DNA of 60,909 bases. Source: a virus. The notes beneath the pieces were generated by a model. That model was given only the letters and a program-made list of their open reading frames with translations, made no database searches and had not been told where the DNA came from. The DNA is taken from IMG/VR virus record IMGVR_UViG_3300031787_007938, positions 1 through 60,909 of that record. The stretch is one strand, 5' to 3'. Made by a program: the position numbers and the translations under genes. Positions 56,104 through 60,909 of this stretch are shown here, piece after piece. Each line of letters begins with the position of its first letter. Positions within the stretch are counted from its first letter, which is position 1.

Positions 56104-57995
56104 GCCCCCGTCGCGCAATCTTGAAGTTCTATCTCGTCTTCTTTTACTTCGATAGACGTAATTGGTCTTGTTTTACTCGCCAATTCTTCGTATTGCTCTT
56201 TGGTTATTGTTTCGTAAGGAGCTTGATCGAATCCGTGACCGTAGTACAACAAGAAAGATACAGTTTTCATCTCGTGTCTAAAGTGTTCCTTTAGGTATGC
56301 TTTGATGTCTTCGATGTCCTCTTTTCTGTAGTAAACTGTGCAGCTAACAGAATTATCTGACCATTCAGCTTGCATTTTCCTAATCATATCCATTTGAGTC
56401 TTCCAATCGAAGTCTGCTGCAACTGGAGTTGTTTCAGGAAGTTTGCAAGGAAATGATACGACCATTGTTGATTTGTCTTCAGATCCATCAAAATTTCTCT
56501 GATATTCTAAAGGAAATCCATGATCTTTACATACTCCAATTAATGGAGATTGACTAGATATTCTTACTCTTCTAATATAGAATGGTCCAGCAGGATTTGG
56601 ATGCACTCCAGGAGTTACACCTGCAAGCAAGCTCAATGTACCGCTTGGTTTTACTGTTGTCAATTTGATACTTCTTGGAAATCCTTTTGCATCAGAATAC
56701 GCATTATCAAATTCTCTCAACCAAACATATGCTTCTTTCAACCAAGATCTTTGTTCTTCTGTAGCTTGTAAGATACCAGTCATACCGATACCCATTCTCA
56801 TGTTCTTATTTACTACAGTTTCTGTTTCTTTAAGAGAGCAATGTAATGCTAAAGAGTGTTTACACATTCTATATGCATACATCAAAGATTCTTTTAATTC
56901 TCCTGGATTTTCTATATTTGGAAGATAGATCTCAGCTAAACAACATGTTTCAAAGTTAGCTAAAGATTGCTCAGCGCATGGATTAAATCCTTCTACGTCT
57001 GGATCAGGATATTGAGTTTCTCCCGTTCTACCAACCGTTCTGGATAATTCAAGATTAATTAGACCATAAGGCTCTCCTTGATTGTAAGTTTCCCAAAATT
57101 CATTTGGCAAATCTTCTATGTTTTCGGGAGATACGATAGAGTTGTTACTCATAGATCTCCAGTTTGGAATAGATCCTAGATCCCATCTTTTTGCTTTTAG
57201 ATATTCCAAATCATCATAATCTCCAATAGCGATCTGAGCTGATCTGCGTACGTTTCCTGCCACTACAACGAAACCAATGATATTCATAATGTCAAGGCAA
57301 TCGATAGGTCTGAGCTTTTTGTGTGCTCTTGAGTTAAGTATTTTGCTTATCTCGCTAATGCCCCAACAAAGATCTTCTGGACCTGATGCAGTTCCACCGA
57401 ATCCTTTAATCAATGCGCCTTTTGATCTTATGCAAATTGTAGAATACGAGAATCCTTCTCCACCGTAGAAGTGAGCTTTGAGCACTCTTCCAAGCAATTT
57501 AACCCAACCTTCTCTTGAATCAGGTACGATAAAGTCAGCGTCTTTAGTATCTTTTCTTTCGATCTTAATTTTGCCTTTTAATTTAGGTAACTGATAAACG
57601 TTATGCTTTTGAATATTATACCCTACTCCGCTGCCTAACATTAACATTTCAAAAGTCCATGTAAATGGTCTAATGGGACTATTAACTACAGTGAATGCAC
57701 AATTTTGAAGAGATGGCAAACCCAATTTATCAACAGTTTTTGTGCCTAATTGCCACATAAATCTGCCTGCTGTAGAAAACTTCAATTGACTTCTTAAATC
57801 GTAATATCTCTGCTTTTCTTGCTCTGTGAAACCTACTTTTAATTGCTTTTCTGATGCTTCTATTTCTCTTTTGATAACTTCTGAAAATTCTTCAGTTTTT
57901 GAGTTAGGATCGTCTTCTTTTAATCTTCTTGCGTATGTTCTTTTGAAAGTTATGTAACCAATTTCTCCCCAAGGCGTTTTTGTGTCTTTATTCAT
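56088..57995 (-). CDS. Class II (adenosylcobalamin) ribonucleotide reductase
   Basis: 635 aa, shorter than L. leichmannii RTPR (739), monomeric type. SLQNCAFTVVN holds the first redox Cys, FNPCAEQSLANFETCCLAEIYLP the thiyl Cys, the Glu and the second redox Cys, and the C-terminal DCATGACPIK the shuttle Cys pair (C-x4-C). There is no R2 subunit gene and no radical-SAM activase gene, as expected. It makes deoxynucleotides using vitamin B12. The thioredoxin at 718 is a plausible electron donor. Confidence 0.95.
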   Translation of the reverse strand: MNKDTKTPWGEIGYITFKRTYARRLKEDDPNSKTEEFSEVIKREIEASEKQLKVGFTEQEKQRYYDLRSQLKFSTAGRFMWQLGTKTVDKLGLPSLQNCAFTVVNSPIRPFTWTFEMLMLGSGVGYNIQKHNVYQLPKLKGKIKIERKDTKDADFIVPDSREGWVKLLGRVLKAHFYGGEGFSYSTICIRSKGALIKGFGGTASGPEDLCWGISEISKILNSRAHKKLRPIDCLDIMNIIGFVVVAGNVRRSAQIAIGDYDDLEYLKAKRWDLGSIPNWRSMSNNSIVSPENIEDLPNEFWETYNQGEPYGLINLELSRTVGRTGETQYPDPDVEGFNPCAEQSLANFETCCLAEIYLPNIENPGELKESLMYAYRMCKHSLALHCSLKETETVVNKNMRMGIGMTGILQATEEQRSWLKEAYVWLREFDNAYSDAKGFPRSIKLTTVKPSGTLSLLAGVTPGVHPNPAGPFYIRRVRISSQSPLIGVCKDHGFPLEYQRNFDGSEDKSTMVVSFPCKLPETTPVAADFDWKTQMDMIRKMQAEWSDNSVSCTVYYRKEDIEDIKAYLKEHFRHEMKTVSFLLYYGHGFDQAPYETITKEQYEELASKTRPITSIEVKEDEIELQDCATGACPIK

Positions 57996-58114
57996 TTTTT
58001 TATATAGATTTTTGATATGACGATTCCATTTAGCCTATTTTAAAGTCAATAGACTAGCATTTCTCAAATTAATGAGATTTTTTGTTTTCAATAAATTTTA
58101 GGGGTAATTACTAA

Positions 58115-58327
58115 TTAAGCACCTGGAAGAGTACCACCATCAGTACTAGTTGGACTTGCAGTAGTCTTACTAATTCTATTAAGGCTATTAGTATTGACTT
58201 TTGAATATTGATCAGATCCTAAACTATTAAGTTGAGCGATCTTATCGTTATACTTGTCAGATTTTTCGTTGTTTCTAAAGCTATCGCCTTTTCCAGCTTT
58301 TTTGAATTTATCAATTATGAAATTCAT
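58115..58327 (-). CDS. Hypothetical protein (70 aa)
   Basis: A basic N-terminal half (MNFIIDKFKKAGKGDSFRNN...) and a Ser/Thr/Asn-rich tail (SKTTASPTSTDGGTLPGA). No family recognised. An AATATTTATT-type motif precedes it at 58346-58355, with a short downstream gap to the reductase gene. Confidence 0.55.
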   Translation of the reverse strand: MNFIIDKFKKAGKGDSFRNNEKSDKYNDKIAQLNSLGSDQYSKVNTNSLNRISKTTASPTSTDGGTLPGA

Positions 58328-58379
58328 AGTGTTTAATTTATATCAATAAATATGCTGCTTTAAAATAAAACGAAATTTA

Positions 58380-59771
58380 CTACAATCCCAATTCGTAAAA
58401 TTTATTTTTTAAATAACTTCTCTCGTTGTTGTTGAATCCACTATTTGCGAATCCATTTGGTTGACTACCGCTATCGAAAGTCAATTGATCTTCAGCAATC
58501 TCGTCTTTGTCTATTTTGATAGATCCATTGTGAGTATTAATCTGCGATCCGTATGTCATTCCGTCTGCTCCGAATCTGTTTTTCATAATGTGAATACGAC
58601 CTGTTCCATTAACTTTGTCCTGTCTCTTTCTTGACAGCGACATAGCAAAGTCAGCAATCATCATTTTATTATAAGATCCAGCGGCTTTATCTCCCTCTAT
58701 AACATCATCTTTTGCGCCTGCTCTATTTACTTGAGATACTGTCCATACTGGCATCTTAAGTTCTCTTGCCATTCCTTTAATTAGCGTGTATACATCATCG
58801 ATCTCTTCTTTTCTATCTGCAGACTTTCTTCTAGAAGACAATAGATCTACGTAGTCAATAATGATAACGTCTGGTACAAAATCTAAATCTTTACACTTCT
58901 GTATGTGATTCTCGATCGATTGAGGAGTAGTTTTACCCATTGGAAACTCTTTAACGATCAATCTTCCTCCTAATTTAGAAACTGCGTCTTCAATAGCTGG
59001 TCTGTTCTTAGACAGATCTTGGAAATCAATTCCTGTAAATAGAGAATCATACCTTTTTGCTGTATAATCTGCAGAAAGTTCTAGTGTGTAGTGAGCAACA
59101 TTTTTACCTTGCCTAACTGCTTCTGCTCCAAGGTTTACGAGCATCCAAGATTTACCTCCGCCTGGATTACCAAATATAATGCCAAGATCCCCCGCTCCAA
59201 GTCCTCCCATAAGCAATTCGTTAACATGATTCCAAGGAGTAGCGATAGCTGCTCTCTCTTCTTCTCTATAACGTGTTTCAACGTCTTTGTCGTATTCGTG
59301 TCCCAGATTCTTGTCTTGACCTGCTTTTAGAGCTTGATCTACAAGTATTCTAATGTCTTCGTATTGTCCTTTACCTAAAAGATCAACTGATGTTAGTAAC
59401 GCTTTCTTTAATTGTTGATTTCTACAGAAGTTACTAAACTCTTGCTCTACATATTCTTGGTCTTCGTTAGAGGCTTTGTAAGCTTCTTTGATTTGATCTA
59501 CTACACTAACTTTTAGCACTTCGTTGTCGATCTTTTTTACTTCTATTTGTAGATAATCTAAACTTGGTGTAGCGTGATACTTGTAATAACACTTCAAGAT
59601 TTGCGATACGATCCATTGAGAACTGGGATTATCGAACATCTCTGGTGAGATTACATCGTTGATTGTTTGTAGAAATTCTTTGTGCTTTAAAAGACTGCTT
59701 AAAACTTTGATTTGAAATCCCGCTCCGTAAGCGGTAAGTGTATTCAAAACCTTTTTTTCATCCTGCTGCAT
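58380..59771 (-). CDS. Replicative DnaB-type helicase
   Basis: 463 aa: an N-terminal helical domain, then GLGAGDLGIIFGNPGGGKSWML (Walker A, about residue 200), VPDVIIIDYVDLLSSRR (Walker B), WTVSQVNRAG and a C-terminal arginine-finger region SLSRKRQDK. Similar to T4 gp41/DnaB, without a primase domain. It unwinds the fork for the family A polymerase. Start has AAGTT-ATG. Confidence 0.93.
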   Translation of the reverse strand: MQQDEKKVLNTLTAYGAGFQIKVLSSLLKHKEFLQTINDVISPEMFDNPSSQWIVSQILKCYYKYHATPSLDYLQIEVKKIDNEVLKVSVVDQIKEAYKASNEDQEYVEQEFSNFCRNQQLKKALLTSVDLLGKGQYEDIRILVDQALKAGQDKNLGHEYDKDVETRYREEERAAIATPWNHVNELLMGGLGAGDLGIIFGNPGGGKSWMLVNLGAEAVRQGKNVAHYTLELSADYTAKRYDSLFTGIDFQDLSKNRPAIEDAVSKLGGRLIVKEFPMGKTTPQSIENHIQKCKDLDFVPDVIIIDYVDLLSSRRKSADRKEEIDDVYTLIKGMARELKMPVWTVSQVNRAGAKDDVIEGDKAAGSYNKMMIADFAMSLSRKRQDKVNGTGRIHIMKNRFGADGMTYGSQINTHNGSIKIDKDEIAEDQLTFDSGSQPNGFANSGFNNNERSYLKNKFYELGL

Positions 59772-59788
59772 AACTTGTTTGTTTATTT

Positions 59789-60802
59789 TTATTTATAATG
59801 TTGAATCGTTTTAAAATTATTGAACAACCACGCTTGTATGTTGTTTATAGAATTACCTAAGTTATCCTCATTGTATAATTTTACAAATTCCAGGGAATCC
59901 ATCTCTTTATTCGGATTAAGTATAAGACTATTTATTTCTTCGAGTGCTTCCGCTGGTATATTAATTTCTTTTAAGTTCATCAATTGCTTATTAATATGAA
60001 GCTGTCTCTCAAAAGCAAGTATGCTTGAATGCAGCTTTTTATCTTCTTTTTTACATTTATCTAATATCTCTTCTATGCTCACCTCGTCTTCGCCAGAGAG
60101 TTCGGGAAATAACTTAATCAATGTCTTAGAGCCTAAGCCTTTAACTCCAGGGACGTTATCTCCGCTGTCCCCAAGTAGAACTTTCTGTGTTAAGAAGTTT
60201 TGAGAAGTGACTCCGTACTCATTAAGCACCATTTGCTGATCGTAGAACTTCTTTTTTGTTGGTGAGAATACTGTTACTCTGTCAGAAACCAATTGAAGAT
60301 AATCTCTATCTGATGAAGCTATCCACACTTTGCCATCTATTGTTTGAGCCAAATGTCCAATAACGTCGTCTGCTTCAATCTTGTCTATAACTAACAAATC
60401 AATAGGTAACAGCTTGAGATACTCTACCAATCTCACTAGTTGAGCTTTCATTGATTCAGACTCTTCTTCGTGATTTTCGTAGGCATCCCAATTAGTTACT
60501 CTTGTGTGACCTCTATTTGCTTTGTATTCTGGATAAAGATACTTCTTGTTTGTAGAATTACCTTGTCCATCGAAAACTACTATGACTCTAGTGGGCTTAA
60601 CGAGACCCATCATATAAGATAGCGATCTCAAGAATCCCGTTAATCCACCGATGGGATTTCCAGAGATATTTATGTGTCTTATTACGGCAAAACACCTTAA
60701 AAATGTGTTCAATCCATCAAGGATTAGAACTCTGCTGTTTACTGATAGATCCAACTTCTCATCTTTTAGAGAGTCAAAAATATCTTGGAAATCTTTTTTC
60801 AT
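59789..60802 (-). CDS. 5'-3' exonuclease (FEN/T4 RNase H-like)
   Basis: 337 aa: LDGLNTFLRCF, VVFDGQGNSTNKKYL, EADDVIGHLAQ, ASSDRDYLQLVSD and GDSGDNVPGVKGLGSKTLIKLF (helix-hairpin-helix-like), the acidic residues of the two-metal FEN site. It removes RNA primers and flaps, replacing the 5' nuclease missing from the polymerase. It lies next to the helicase gene. Confidence 0.93.
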   Translation of the reverse strand: MKKDFQDIFDSLKDEKLDLSVNSRVLILDGLNTFLRCFAVIRHINISGNPIGGLTGFLRSLSYMMGLVKPTRVIVVFDGQGNSTNKKYLYPEYKANRGHTRVTNWDAYENHEEESESMKAQLVRLVEYLKLLPIDLLVIDKIEADDVIGHLAQTIDGKVWIASSDRDYLQLVSDRVTVFSPTKKKFYDQQMVLNEYGVTSQNFLTQKVLLGDSGDNVPGVKGLGSKTLIKLFPELSGEDEVSIEEILDKCKKEDKKLHSSILAFERQLHINKQLMNLKEINIPAEALEEINSLILNPNKEMDSLEFVKLYNEDNLGNSINNIQAWLFNNFKTIQHYK

Positions 60803-60811
60803 AATTTTTTA

Positions 60812-60909
60812 TTAATCTTCGTTATCAAATATGTCAGCCTTAATTGTAGAATCTTCTACCTCTTCAATTACTTCGAAAGGTCCAGAACCGAGCACTTGAC
60901 TCCATTCAT
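60812..60909 (-). CDS. C-terminal end of an upstream gene (partial)
   Basis: The frame that ends TAA at 60812 is open to the window edge. The visible 31 residues end in an acidic tail (IEEVEDSTIKADIFDNED) following WSQVLGSGPFEV. An acidic C-terminus on a gene next to replication genes is common for single-strand-binding or loader proteins, but the fragment is too short to assign. Confidence 0.5.
   Translation of the reverse strand, partial: EWSQVLGSGPFEVIEEVEDSTIKADIFDNED

Noticed and set aside
58060-58095. Hairpin TCTCA/TGAGA followed by T6 on the plus strand
   Set aside because: It would terminate plus-strand transcription, but no plus-strand gene exists nearby.

Overview
This window looks like part of a large, AT-rich, lytic-type double-stranded DNA phage genome, and the host is probably a member of the Bacteroidota (Flavobacteria-like). 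The evidence is as follows. Almost every gene lies on the minus strand in tight, often overlapping units. The window carries its own replication, nucleotide, chaperone and lysis genes, tRNAs and a tmRNA. Shine-Dalgarno sequences are absent; starts follow A-rich leaders, many ending in AGTT directly before ATG. Several small proteins belong to families I associate with Bacteroidota (DUF2452, DUF5522, a Bacteroidota-style outer-membrane barrel). No capsid, tail, terminase, integrase or ribosomal genes are seen, so the full genome must be considerably larger than 60.9 kb.

Layout in coordinate order (transcription runs right to left). 1-9.2 kb: small and mostly unknown genes with a thioredoxin, a GNAT-like protein, a protein phosphatase-like enzyme and tiny membrane peptides. 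9.2-15.8 kb: three units, each headed by a copy of the same ~75 bp promoter-like element, carrying a helix-turn-helix protein, a GP88-like protein, two HExxH metalloproteins and many unknowns. 15.8-17.6 kb: an HNH endonuclease and small proteins. 17.6-37.1 kb: a ~20 kb glycan cassette, unusual for a phage, with GDP-mannose dehydratase, GDP-fucose synthase, two likely fucosyltransferases, a 3-dehydrase of the RfbH/DdhC type, a TPP enzyme, an acetaldehyde dehydrogenase/aldolase pair, an FkbM methyltransferase and about nine glycosyltransferases. 37.1-39.3 kb: a PD-(D/E)XK nuclease, a MazG-like protein and zinc-ribbon proteins. 39.3-42.4 kb: a lysis cassette that contains a tandem-PAS membrane protein. 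42.5-44.4 kb: an outer-membrane barrel, a tmRNA, tRNA-Met, a second tRNA-like RNA and a small lipoprotein. 44.4-47.4 kb: nucleotide genes (a dCMP-hydroxymethylase-like thymidylate synthase homologue, dCMP deaminase, dUTPase). 47.4-49.3 kb: a PLP-fold enzyme paired with an SGNH-like protein. 49.4-51.9 kb: GroEL, GroES and Hsp20. 52.2-60.9 kb: family A DNA polymerase, class II ribonucleotide reductase, DnaB-type helicase and a FEN-type exonuclease.

How the genes fit together: the polymerase, helicase, exonuclease and B12-dependent reductase form a replication core. The nucleotide genes suggest a modified pyrimidine pool, because the thymidylate synthase homologue carries the Asp that marks dCMP hydroxymethylases. 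The glycan cassette can make GDP-L-fucose and probably a 3,6-dideoxy, C-branched sugar, and has transferases to assemble an oligosaccharide on DNA, virion protein or host surface. The best candidates for undescribed biology are the branched-sugar pathway (TPP enzyme + aldolase + dehydrogenase + RfbH-like enzyme), the PAS sensor inside the lysis cassette, and the phage tmRNA with a long tag peptide ending AVAA.
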